Below are positions 36,965-46,508 of a stretch of DNA of 64,000 nucleotides, piece by piece (position 1 is the stretch's first letter; each line of letters begins with the position of its first letter). The notes beneath the pieces are model-generated. The model saw nothing but the letters and a program-made list of their open reading frames with translations. It was not told the origin of the DNA and did not search any database. The stretch spans positions 5,248-69,247 of the forward strand of contig DIYF01000126.1 of NCBI GenBank assembly GCA_002427745.1, read 5' to 3'. The position numbers and the translations under genes were made by a program. Origin of the DNA: Roseivirga sp. UBA6061. GTDB taxonomy: Bacteria > Bacteroidota > Bacteroidia > Cytophagales > Cyclobacteriaceae.

Positions 36965-38380
36965 TTAGTATCCTGGGTTTTGTGTGAGTGCTCCCTTGCT
37001 CAGGTTTATCTCTGCCTGGGGTATAGGAAGCAGTACATCGGTGGCACTGAATGAATAACTATTCGCATCAGAGAAAGCCGTAAGTACCTGTGATGCCACA
37101 CCAAACCTGGCCAGGTCAAACCACCTGTGATTTTCAAAAGCCAGCTCTACTCTTCTTTCGGCAAGTAACTCCTCCTTCGTAATGCTCGTCACGGCATCTG
37201 TCAGACCGGCACGGTCTCTCACCTGCTGGAAAGACTGTAAGGCTGCCGCCACACTGGTATCAGTACCTCCTGCAAGAATCGACTCTACATGCATTAATAA
37301 TACATCGGCATAGCGGATCACAATCCAGTCGTTACCCGCCTGAGTCGGATCCGTTGAAGTAGGATCTATTCCTAAGTTGGTATCTCCGTTTGGCAGATAC
37401 TTCACTACCTGAAACTGTGTAGGCTGTAGTGCATCCTGTCTGTAAGAAAGGGCTGTTCTGTTGCCTCCTATATTATCCAGTGCTTCACGGGCATCGGCTG
37501 TCACATAATTTACCCCACTGGTTCGCCCTACAGCATTCAACCACTCGGCTGAGAAGTTCTGACTGTCACTGGCCAGATCCGGCAGGTAGCCTATTGAGAA
37601 GATCACCTCGCTGTTAGACTCATCATAGAAAACATCTTTGAAGTCACCTTCCAGCGAGTAATTACCGCCATTGATGATGGATTCCAAAAGCTGCTGTGCT
37701 CCTACATAGTTGCTTCCGTTTGTCAGGTACACCTTGGCAAGCAAGGCCTGAGCCGCTGCCTGAGAGGCACGATTAACGTGGCTATTATCAAGAGATGATA
37801 CCGCCATTTCCAGATCGCTGGTAATAAGGCTATAAATGTCTGCTTCACTGGCTCTGGTAAAGGAGATATCCTCTTCCTGAGGTCCGATGATTCTGTCTAC
37901 CAGAGGAACAGCTCCGTACAGTCTCACGAGGTTGAAATAAGCGTAGGCTCTTACAAACCTGGCTTCTCCTTCAAACTGTGCTCTGTTGGCATCTGAGGCC
38001 ACATCAATATTTTCCAGAACCGTATTGGCTCTGAAAATCACATTGTACATGCTGCGATAATAGTCCAGCACGATACCATTGGTAGAACGAATATCAAAGC
38101 TTTCGAACTGAGCTGCCTCACCTTCACTGGCTTTAGTACGCGTATTATCGCTACGCATTTCAGTGATATAAAACTCGTACTGAATACCGTGATTATCATT
38201 GGTAGAAGTGGAATTCACTCCCTGAATGGCATCATACATAGCGATCACTCCGGTCTCCAGTTCCTGATCAGTAGTGAAATACGTGGCACTGCTGATAGCT
38301 GCTGACGGAGCCAGGTCGAGGGCATCTTCACAAGCTGCCAAAACCATGAATAAGGCTGATATATAGATTAATTTCTTCAT
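36965..38380 (-). CDS. SusD-family alginate-binding lipoprotein
   Basis: A 471-residue lipoprotein (lipobox FMVLAAC, then EDALDLAP) with SusD/RagB features: TPR-like helices (ARFVRAYAYFNLVRLYG) and the C-terminal block RRVELAFENHRWFDLARFG. SusD proteins form the lid on the SusC channel and hand over oligosaccharides. It lies 10 bases after the susC stop. Confidence 0.93.
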   Translation of the reverse strand: MKKLIYISALFMVLAACEDALDLAPSAAISSATYFTTDQELETGVIAMYDAIQGVNSTSTNDNHGIQYEFYITEMRSDNTRTKASEGEAAQFESFDIRSTNGIVLDYYRSMYNVIFRANTVLENIDVASDANRAQFEGEARFVRAYAYFNLVRLYGAVPLVDRIIGPQEEDISFTRASEADIYSLITSDLEMAVSSLDNSHVNRASQAAAQALLAKVYLTNGSNYVGAQQLLESIINGGNYSLEGDFKDVFYDESNSEVIFSIGYLPDLASDSQNFSAEWLNAVGRTSGVNYVTADAREALDNIGGNRTALSYRQDALQPTQFQVVKYLPNGDTNLGIDPTSTDPTQAGNDWIVIRYADVLLMHVESILAGGTDTSVAAALQSFQQVRDRAGLTDAVTSITKEELLAERRVELAFENHRWFDLARFGVASQVLTAFSDANSYSFSATDVLLPIPQAEINLSKGALTQNPGY

Positions 38381-38390
38381 GTCAGTACTG

Positions 38391-41300
38391 TTAAAATTCC
38401 ATGTTTATACCAAGAGAGAAGGTTTTGAAAACAGGAGAACCTGCTCTCTGATAACCCCATGTAGTCGGGCTTGTATCGTTGATCGACTCAGGGTTGAAAC
38501 CTGTATAACCTTCAGCGGTAATGTAGAACAGGTTCTGAGCAGATACATATACCCTCAGGCTGTTGATTCCCAGGTTACCCAGTTTGCTACCGGGCATGTT
38601 ATATCCCAGACTGATGTTGCGTACCGCTATATAAGAGGCATCCTGAATGATATCATTCGTGAAGATCTTTTGGCGGATAAAACCCTGGTCAGGCGTAGTG
38701 GACGGGTCAAAATCCTGCGCACTGTTGAAGTGATTGAAGAGATACTGATCTCCCATGTTTCTCACTTCAGCACCATGATTACCCTGTACCAGCACGCTGA
38801 AGTCGAAGTCTTTGTACTTGAAACTATTCGTCATGCTCCAAATCAGGTCCGGATATGGGTTACCGAGTATGGTCTTATCATCATCATCAATAAGCCCATC
38901 ACCGTTCAGGTCTTTCACATACACGTCCTGTGCCTCAGCTCCTACCGGATGGAAAGGGTTGTTGATATATTCCAGTGGGATATCACGGTCTACCACCCAG
39001 CCATAGAATGATGATATCGGATGTCCCTGCAGGTTGATCCACTCAGCCGCTCGCTTGGAGTCAACATTTTGGATTTGGCCATTGGCATCTCCGAAATCCA
39101 CCAGTTCATTCTTGTTTCTGGAAAGCAGCAATGAGGTGGTCCACTCAAAGGTGTTACCTCTGATGTTGCGTGTCTGAATTTCAAACTCCACCCCTTTGTT
39201 CTGTACCTCTCCGAGGTTAACCAGGGCATTGTTAAAGCCGGTGGTTGAGGAAACCGGATTGTTGAGTAAAAGCTGATCACTGGTACGTACATAATAGTCC
39301 AGCGAACCTGATACGATACCATCAAACAAACCAAAGTCCAGACCCGGGTTAATCTCACGTGAGCGCTCCCACTGTAAATCAGGGTTGGCAATGTTAATGG
39401 CCTGGAAAGCAGCCACAATGTCTCCGTTGATTACCGCAGTATTAGGCGACAGCAGAGACAGGTAAGGATAATTGTCGATCAGATCACTATCAGTATCGAG
39501 CTCCTTGTTACCTGTAAAACCATAACTGGCTCTCAGCTTCAGGTGATCGATCACCGGGTTGTTGAGCAGGAAGTCCTCTTCTGAGATTCTCCAGCCCACA
39601 GATATGGCAGGAAAATTACCAAACTTGTTATTAGGGCCGAAGACCGAGCTACCATCTCTCCTGATACTGGCAGAAGCCAGGTACTTGTCTTTGTAAGCAT
39701 AGTTCACTCTGGCAAAGACTGACTGAAAGGCCTCGTCATATTGAATAGAGGAAGCATCAGCAATGGTAGTAGCCGCTGCGATATTACGCAGGAGGTCAGA
39801 ATCATAACCGGTACCTCTGATACTCTCTGATTCAGTATCCCAGCTTTCCGCTGAGTAACCTGCTACGGCATTGATCTCATGATCACCCAGCGTCTTGCTA
39901 TAGGTGAAGTAGTTTTCCGTTACCAGGTGAATTCTGTTGAGTGTAGAAACATCATACTGCGTATTGGCAGCTCCGTTACGGTGAGACAAAACTCCCTGCC
40001 AACGATCCTGCTTGGTATTCTGGAAATCTCCCGCCAGTACTGTTCTGAACTTCAGACCGTCTGCGATTTTATATTCAGCAAAGAATCGACCGTAGGCCTT
40101 GAATTTGAAATCGTTTCTGTCCCTTTCCAGCACTTTGGCAGCCGGGTTGGTATTAGAGGTATTGCTGATATCTACCAGAGAACTACCATCTCCATAGAGG
40201 TCGTAATTATCGAAGTGTCTTTGCAGAGCGTAGTCTCCTACCTGTACATTCGGGTAAACATTGCGATCAACAAACTGGATGGTGCGGTCATCATGATATA
40301 CCGGTAACCAGGGAGTTTGTCTCAGAATATCGTGGGTAGAACCATCAAATCGTCTGCGATCAGAGTAGGAGGGTGAAAAGCGAGCGCCTATTTTCAGTCT
40401 GTCGCTGATTTTGGTGTCTACATTCAGGCTGAATACATAACGCTTAAAGTCATCCGTCAGCAGTACACCTTCATCGTGCAGATAACTCAGTGTAGCATTG
40501 AATTTGGTGCGATCGTTACCACCTCTGGCGCTTACAGAATGACTCTGAATGGTACCTCCGTCAAAAATCACATCCTGCCAGTCGCGGTCAATCCCGATCA
40601 GTTGCTTGTACAGTGTTCTGTCTGACAATTCGCCATTAGCAGCCAGCTCTGCAGCAGCAGTTTCTGCTACTGAGAAGTAATAATCATCGCTCTGATGAGC
40701 TTCTTTGATACCGAAGTAGCCATTGTAGCTGAATTTTGTCTGTCCTGCTTTTCCCTGCTTGGTGGTCACCAGGATTACACCATTGGCACCCCTGGAACCG
40801 TATATAGCCGAAGAGGCCGCATCCTTGAGTACCTCAAAAGACTCTACGGTATTCATATCCAGGGCACTGAGGAAGTCATTATCCACTACCAGACCGTCTA
40901 CTACAATCAAGGGAGCGGAACTACCACTGATAGAGCCGGTACCTCTGATACGGATGGTGGGAGCAGAACCTGCTTCTCCTTCAGTACTGCTGATATTCAC
41001 ACCAGACACCTGCCCTACCAGCGCATCATCGATGCGCGCCACAGGCATTTCATCCAGTTTTTCATTTGTCACCTTGGAGATAGCACCCGTCAGGTGAGAT
41101 TTTTTCTCCGTACCATAACCGATCACTACCAGCTCACCCAGCTCCTGCACATCAGGCCTTAAGGTGACATTCACTACGGTTCTGGAACCAATGGCCTCCT
41201 CGATCGTAACATAGCCGATAAATGAGAAGACGAGCACGTCATTCGGTGCCGCTTTAAGCGAGTAATTACCATCTGCATCGGTAATATCACCCTGATTTTT

Positions 41301-41459
41301 GCCCTTAATTCTGATGGACACACCCGGTAAGGATTCACTGGTATCACCCGTGACCACCTTGCCCCGCACAGTCGCTTCGTCTTGTGCGGTCAGTGTGACC
41401 GACATCATCATCAGGAGCACGAAAGCCCCCCATGATACTGTTGTAAAAAGTTTTTTCAT
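38391..41459 (-). CDS. SusC-family TonB-dependent alginate oligosaccharide transporter
   Basis: A 1022-residue outer-membrane receptor with signal peptide (VTLTAQ), carboxypeptidase-like domain (TVRGKVVTGDTSESLPGVSI), the SusC TonB-linked plug (SAIYGSRGANGVILVTTKQG) and a beta-barrel. Paired with SusD it should import alginate oligosaccharides made at the surface by PL7 and PL6. It is the first gene of the 11-gene alginate operon that runs to 26459. Its 250-base upstream region holds a 25-bp palindrome but no clean TAnnTTTG box. Confidence 0.93.
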   Translation of the reverse strand: MKKLFTTVSWGAFVLLMMMSVTLTAQDEATVRGKVVTGDTSESLPGVSIRIKGKNQGDITDADGNYSLKAAPNDVLVFSFIGYVTIEEAIGSRTVVNVTLRPDVQELGELVVIGYGTEKKSHLTGAISKVTNEKLDEMPVARIDDALVGQVSGVNISSTEGEAGSAPTIRIRGTGSISGSSAPLIVVDGLVVDNDFLSALDMNTVESFEVLKDAASSAIYGSRGANGVILVTTKQGKAGQTKFSYNGYFGIKEAHQSDDYYFSVAETAAAELAANGELSDRTLYKQLIGIDRDWQDVIFDGGTIQSHSVSARGGNDRTKFNATLSYLHDEGVLLTDDFKRYVFSLNVDTKISDRLKIGARFSPSYSDRRRFDGSTHDILRQTPWLPVYHDDRTIQFVDRNVYPNVQVGDYALQRHFDNYDLYGDGSSLVDISNTSNTNPAAKVLERDRNDFKFKAYGRFFAEYKIADGLKFRTVLAGDFQNTKQDRWQGVLSHRNGAANTQYDVSTLNRIHLVTENYFTYSKTLGDHEINAVAGYSAESWDTESESIRGTGYDSDLLRNIAAATTIADASSIQYDEAFQSVFARVNYAYKDKYLASASIRRDGSSVFGPNNKFGNFPAISVGWRISEEDFLLNNPVIDHLKLRASYGFTGNKELDTDSDLIDNYPYLSLLSPNTAVINGDIVAAFQAINIANPDLQWERSREINPGLDFGLFDGIVSGSLDYYVRTSDQLLLNNPVSSTTGFNNALVNLGEVQNKGVEFEIQTRNIRGNTFEWTTSLLLSRNKNELVDFGDANGQIQNVDSKRAAEWINLQGHPISSFYGWVVDRDIPLEYINNPFHPVGAEAQDVYVKDLNGDGLIDDDDKTILGNPYPDLIWSMTNSFKYKDFDFSVLVQGNHGAEVRNMGDQYLFNHFNSAQDFDPSTTPDQGFIRQKIFTNDIIQDASYIAVRNISLGYNMPGSKLGNLGINSLRVYVSAQNLFYITAEGYTGFNPESINDTSPTTWGYQRAGSPVFKTFSLGINMEF

Positions 41460-41630
41460 TTTGTAGTCATTAGATTCTAAAAATGTTGGAAGTCAGTATT
41501 CGCAGGAATGAATCTTTCAGGGGAATCCGGGCAAACTTCTCTATATTGGGGCCGGGAAGACTTTTACTTTTTTCTGATACCGATGGCCAAATTGATATTA
41601 TGATTAAAGTCCTGAGTCACTCCTACTGAG

Positions 41631-41655
41631 ATGGATTAGCCAATGGCTGATCCAT
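41631..41655. repeat. 25-bp palindrome upstream of the alginate operon
   Basis: ATGGATTAGCCA and TGGCTGATCCAT (11 of 12 bases complementary around one central A). It lies about 170 bases upstream of susC and 56 bases after the gntR stop. T residues follow it only on the plus strand, where no gene needs a terminator, so a regulator-binding site is more likely than a terminator. Confidence 0.55.
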
Positions 41656-41710
41656 CGTTTTTTCTAGCAAGTATTCATATGCACTGTCTTTTTGTGTACT
41701 GCCCTATCTG

Positions 41711-42433
41711 CTAAGGCCTCAGTTTCTTCGTGTAATTCATCACATCTGCCAGATGTGCCTGCATGGCTTCTTCTACCCCGGTTGTATCCTGATCCTTGAT
41801 TTTCGCAATGATCAGTTCATGCTCCTGTACGGCCTTTCCGGAGCGGCCGTCACCGCATACTCTATGCTGTTTGAAATAATTAAGTATGTCGGGAATAATG
41901 ATCAGCATCATAGATTTCAATGCTGAGTTTTTGCCGGCTTCGGCTATTTTCAGGTGAAACATCAAATCTTCTTCCACGGCCTCGCCCCCACTTTGCACAG
42001 CCCTCTTATAAGAGATCAGTGACGACTCCAGGGCGGCAATATCCTCGTCCGTTCTTCTCATTGCAGCAAACTTGGCTGAGTTGCACTCAAGGATGTAGCG
42101 TGTCTCTACCAAAGAGTGGAAATCAGCCCCTTCCAGATGCAATACATCAGAAATAAGTCCCTCCAAAGCAGCTACCCCCAAACCGGCCACTATGGTGCCG
42201 CTCTGTGGAAGTGTTTTTAAAATACCATAGAACTCGAGCTTCCTGATTGCATCTCTTACACTGGTACGACCAATGCCGAAGCGCTCACTCAGCATGCGTT
42301 CTGAAGGGAGTTTGTCTCCCGGCTTTAATTGTCCTGAAGAGATCAACTGTTTGATCTGGTTGATGATCTTATCAACCGGCTTCTCAACCACGATCTCTGT
42401 GAAATTATTTAGTAAATCGATTGCCATATTCAA
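41711..42433 (-). CDS. GntR/FadR-type transcriptional regulator
   Basis: A 240-residue regulator: N-terminal winged helix (KPGDKLPSERMLSERFGIGRTSVRDAIRKL) and a C-terminal all-helical FCD effector domain (FHSLVETRYILECNSAKFAAM; LMFHLKIAEA; EHELIIAKIKD). FadR-type regulators usually bind small carboxylates, fitting KDG- or DEH-like inducers in an alginate locus. A palindrome TGGTCGACCA of the family's TGGTnnACCA type lies immediately upstream of its start, and a related site lies upstream of the Nramp-like gene, pointing to autoregulation and control of that gene. A second ATG at 42427 is equally possible as start. Confidence 0.88.
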   Translation of the reverse strand: MNMAIDLLNNFTEIVVEKPVDKIINQIKQLISSGQLKPGDKLPSERMLSERFGIGRTSVRDAIRKLEFYGILKTLPQSGTIVAGLGVAALEGLISDVLHLEGADFHSLVETRYILECNSAKFAAMRRTDEDIAALESSLISYKRAVQSGGEAVEEDLMFHLKIAEAGKNSALKSMMLIIIPDILNYFKQHRVCGDGRSGKAVQEHELIIAKIKDQDTTGVEEAMQAHLADVMNYTKKLRP

Positions 42434-42434
42434 C

Positions 42435-42459
42435 TAGTTTACCAACAACTGGTCGACCA
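42435..42459. promoter_or_regulatory. Paired GntR-type operators at the gntR start
   Basis: Perfect palindrome TGGTCGACCA at 42450-42459 and a one-mismatch copy TAGTTTACCA at 42435-42444, 15 bases apart start to start. They lie 2 to 26 bases upstream of the gntR start codon, where binding would block expression. The paired arrangement recurs at 44051-44075. Confidence 0.65.
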
Positions 42460-42707
42460 ATTTGAAAAGAAATTTTATTCTGTCAAAACATTTTCGAAAA
42501 AAATGCAAACGATTCCATGGTCGGTTATGCCAAATAATCGGGCTCATAACACAATGATTACCAGCCTAAACAACTGTTTTCAAGATTATAATAGTTGTAT
42601 TGAGTCCCTTCAGACATACTTTCTATGAAATCGATTGCCTGAATAGCCCCCTGATTTTTACGCCAGAAAAAATATCCGGCTGAATCCGAAAATTTCAGGT
42701 CTGATCC

Positions 42708-44000
42708 TTACCAGTTAAAAATATCAGACAAGCCATTCCAGGATATAATGAGCGAAAAGAAAAAAGCGGCTCCCATAATAATGTTGGTCATCAGCCTGTG
42801 ATCAGGCAACCCAACTCTCCTTCTATTCCATAGAATAAGAAAGCTCAGTACCACCAGTGGGAGTGCAAAGATGTTGAACACTTGTGTGAAGATCTGACCC
42901 TGAACCGGGTTAAAACCAAAAACCGGTACACTCAGTGCCAGGATGCTGGCCAGGCCGGTAATGAGTTTGAACTTCTTTGACTTTACATCCAGTTGCCCTG
43001 CTTTAAAATCACCCAACATCAGAGGAACAATCATGAGACATGGAAATATTGATGAAAGCCCGGCACTCAGTGTACCTGCGAAGAAAATACTGAGAGCGAA
43101 CTTTCCCACCGAGGGTTCCAGCGCACCTGACATATCCAAAACATGCGATATTTCTGTACCTGTACCATACAAACTTCCGCTGGCAACCGCCATGATAGCT
43201 CCGCTGATAGTGAATATCAGAAGTGCTGCAATAATCGAATCGTTTCTCTGGACCTTAAGATCAGCCCTGGTCCAGCCCTTCCCTTGTATGAATAAGGGAC
43301 GTGAGAGAAAGGTCGCTGCCGCCATCGTAGTCCCGACAAAGGCGGCAATAAGAATACCGGCTCCGTCTACCTGAGGAATTTCAGGAACCAAACCTAAAAT
43401 GACTTCAGAAGGGTGCGGAAAGACAAAAAAGAGCGTAAATACAAATGACAACCCCATCATACTTACAAAAAGAGCAAGCACTTTTTCAAATATGGAATAA
43501 CTACCCTTTACCAACAGGAAATAAAAGATGCCTATTATCAACACAGCCAAACCAAGTACAACTGCATATTTTTGATCTGCAAGACCGGGGAAGTTGATCA
43601 CCAGAATCTCAAAAATCACATTGGAGGTAATTCCCAGGATGCCTATCAACGAATTCCATTGTCCAATACCGACCGTTAATATAATGGCGATAGCGATGAA
43701 CTTTCCACCAGGTAAATGCCTGCGAACGGCATAGAGTGCCGTTTCTCCGGTAGACAGATAATAGGTACCGGAAACGTAGATCAACACCCCTGAAAAGAGG
43801 CAGCTGAAGAAGAGTACCCAAAGCAGATCCATACCAAAATTATTTCCCGCCACAATCATAGACGTGACGCTACCTGTGCCGATGGTATAGCCTATAGCAA
43901 AAATACCCGGCCCGAATGACAGCAAAAATTTCAATAGCTTTTTCATAGCTGAAGTTTTAATAGAAGCTGCAGATGTAGGAGAACTCGCTGTTTGTTTCAA
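42708..44000 (-). CDS. Nramp-related transporter lacking canonical metal-binding motifs
   Basis: A 430-residue membrane protein with about 11 transmembrane helices and the Nramp/LeuT-like fold pattern. Helix 1 reads FGPGIFAIGYTIGTGSV: the canonical DPGN metal motif is GTGS here (residues 41-44). In helix 6, where metal transporters have MPHN, this one has AAAT (GTTMAAATFLSRPLF). The metal-coordinating Asp, Asn and Met are thus all absent, so manganese or iron transport is unlikely. It sits upstream of gntR in the alginate locus with its own paired GntR-type sites, so it may carry an organic acid or a metal-organic complex linked to uronate metabolism; that is inference. Residue 19 (MKKLLKF, base 43946) is an alternative start. 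Confidence 0.75.
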   Translation of the reverse strand: MKQTASSPTSAASIKTSAMKKLLKFLLSFGPGIFAIGYTIGTGSVTSMIVAGNNFGMDLLWVLFFSCLFSGVLIYVSGTYYLSTGETALYAVRRHLPGGKFIAIAIILTVGIGQWNSLIGILGITSNVIFEILVINFPGLADQKYAVVLGLAVLIIGIFYFLLVKGSYSIFEKVLALFVSMMGLSFVFTLFFVFPHPSEVILGLVPEIPQVDGAGILIAAFVGTTMAAATFLSRPLFIQGKGWTRADLKVQRNDSIIAALLIFTISGAIMAVASGSLYGTGTEISHVLDMSGALEPSVGKFALSIFFAGTLSAGLSSIFPCLMIVPLMLGDFKAGQLDVKSKKFKLITGLASILALSVPVFGFNPVQGQIFTQVFNIFALPLVVLSFLILWNRRRVGLPDHRLMTNIIMGAAFFFSLIISWNGLSDIFNW

Positions 44001-44050
44001 ATCATAGAAACTGCATATCAGCTGGTCAGTTGCAGCAAAAAGTCAAGAAT

Positions 44051-44075
44051 TGCCTGACCAAAAACTGGTCAACCA
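44051..44075. promoter_or_regulatory. Paired GntR-type operators upstream of the Nramp-like gene
   Basis: TGGTCAACCA at 44066-44075 (one central mismatch from a palindrome) and a half site TGCCTGACCA at 44051-44060, again 15 bases apart start to start. A further TGGTC half site lies at 44023. The same AACTGGTC-n-ACCAATTT context surrounds the gntR site, which argues for one shared regulator. Confidence 0.6.
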
Positions 44076-44325
44076 ATTTACAATGTAGCCAAAATTTGCT
44101 CGAAAGGAATTTTTTACATAAAAAACCATCCGCATATACCTGGGAATCAGACCGAAATCTCGAGTATGTAAATGAAGATTCTCGGAAAATCTTTAAAGAG
44201 CGATACGCCAAAAGTCCGGGAGAGTACCTGAAGTCACCGGCCTCGTATACTTCAGTGATGGCATGAGTGAGGATTGGTTCTTTCGTCTGACGGATAACGG
44301 CCTGAGACTATCCTGAAAGAAAAAT

Positions 44326-44354
44326 AAAAACCCTGACGCAAAGGTCAGGGTTTT
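44326..44354 (-). terminator. Terminator of tRNA-Glu
   Basis: AAAAACCCTGAC and GTCAGGGTTTT form a strong stem with a six-base loop. It begins 6 bases past the 3' end of the tRNA on the minus strand and has T runs in that orientation. Confidence 0.75.
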
Positions 44355-44359
44355 GAATG

Positions 44360-44431
44360 TAGTCCGTAGGGGAATCGAACCCCTGTTACCAGGATGAAAA
44401 CCTGGCGTCCTAACCCCTAGACGAACGGACC
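44360..44431 (-). tRNA. tRNA-Glu (anticodon TTC)
   Basis: On the minus strand the acceptor stem is GGTCCGT/ACGGACT, with the D arm in CGTCTAGGGGTTAGGACG, anticodon stem CCAGG/CCTGG with loop TTTTCAT giving anticodon TTC, and T arm AGGGGTTCGATTCCCCT. It is 72 nt; no CCA is encoded. The first acceptor pair is G-U. Confidence 0.95.
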
Positions 44432-44577
44432 ATTTGAATTTTGACGCTCAGGCTTACCCTGATTGTCAATTTTCGGTGTGCAAATATAGAAGTCCGGTTA
44501 ATATTTACAAAAATATTTTAGCAGATATTTACTTCAATCGTTTCCATAGGAACTAACATTTACTTCACTCTATTGTA

Positions 44578-45637
<1,060 letters not shown>

Positions 45638-45665
45638 GCTTTACGCTGTTCAAAACGATATACAG

Positions 45666-45697
45666 ACATGGTATCCGGTTTCGGGTACCATGTTTTG
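45666..45697 (+). terminator. gapA terminator
   Basis: ACATGGTATCCG pairs with CGGGTACCATGT (loop GTTT), followed by TTTT, 28 bases after the gapA stop. Confidence 0.85.
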
Positions 45698-46508
45698 TTA
45701 TAAGGCCTTCATAATTTCTTAACCTATGAAATTCGGCTCAATGGAACCAAAACCTTTCTTTTGCGTTAGTATTAGTAAGTGACATCCTCAAGTCGATAAA
45801 AAGAGTCAGTGAATAACAGAAGACATTCCTAAGTCGCGAGAAAAAAAGGACAATGAAAGAAAAGCCCGAAAGGGTTATTTTTTTGCCCTATGCTCTCTTA
45901 AGATCAAATCCAACAACCCGCTCCCCATCTCCTTTCCGTTCTGAGAAATGAAGTGATTCTTTGCACCGTATGGGAAAGCGGTTAAAACCTGAGACATTCC
46001 CAGACCAGAACCTGACACCAGGCCACAGGCAACCCCTCTCATACTCAGCTACTTCCACAATCGGCCCGTACAGTACAATCATTCAAAACATACATTTATT
46101 CAAAATTATATTTTGCATATGAAACATTTTCGGAACATAATTCGTAAAAACAAGTAGTCAAACATTAAACTTTCGAACGAACCACATCCCATGAACAGCC
46201 TCATCTCCTATAGCAACCTCAAAAAAGAGCTCCTGCAGGTGATGATTGTTGGCTGGAAGCAAATGGTTGAACCACCTTCGAAAATTTAACTCTTAAGGGA
46301 GTAAAATCCATCAGGACCAACAGCCCTGAACTCCCACCCCTTTGCCTTTTATAATTCATGATATAGCCACACCAGATTCATCTGGCTACATCACCATTGT
46401 CTTGCCATTACGGTAAGCGACACAGGCAACTCCAAAATCAATTTTACACGCTAAAACCGACCATAAGGGCCGGTCAGTAATCTATGTCTCACCTCTAAAA
46501 TTTAACCC
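45698..46508. other. Gene-poor 0.8-kb region
   Basis: No supported gene between the gapA terminator and the SPFH gene. It contains a weak hairpin (CCCGAAAGGG near 45868) before a T-rich stretch, a plausible 64-codon minus-strand frame at 45888-46082 without recognisable features, and AT-rich DNA before the SPFH start. A small RNA or remnant gene cannot be excluded. Confidence 0.4.

Noticed and set aside
45888..46082. 64-codon minus-strand reading frame
   Set aside because: No signal peptide, motif, promoter or partner; composition looks random.
46192..46242. Short plus-strand frame starting MNSSSPIATS
   Set aside because: Only 16 codons with no supporting features.
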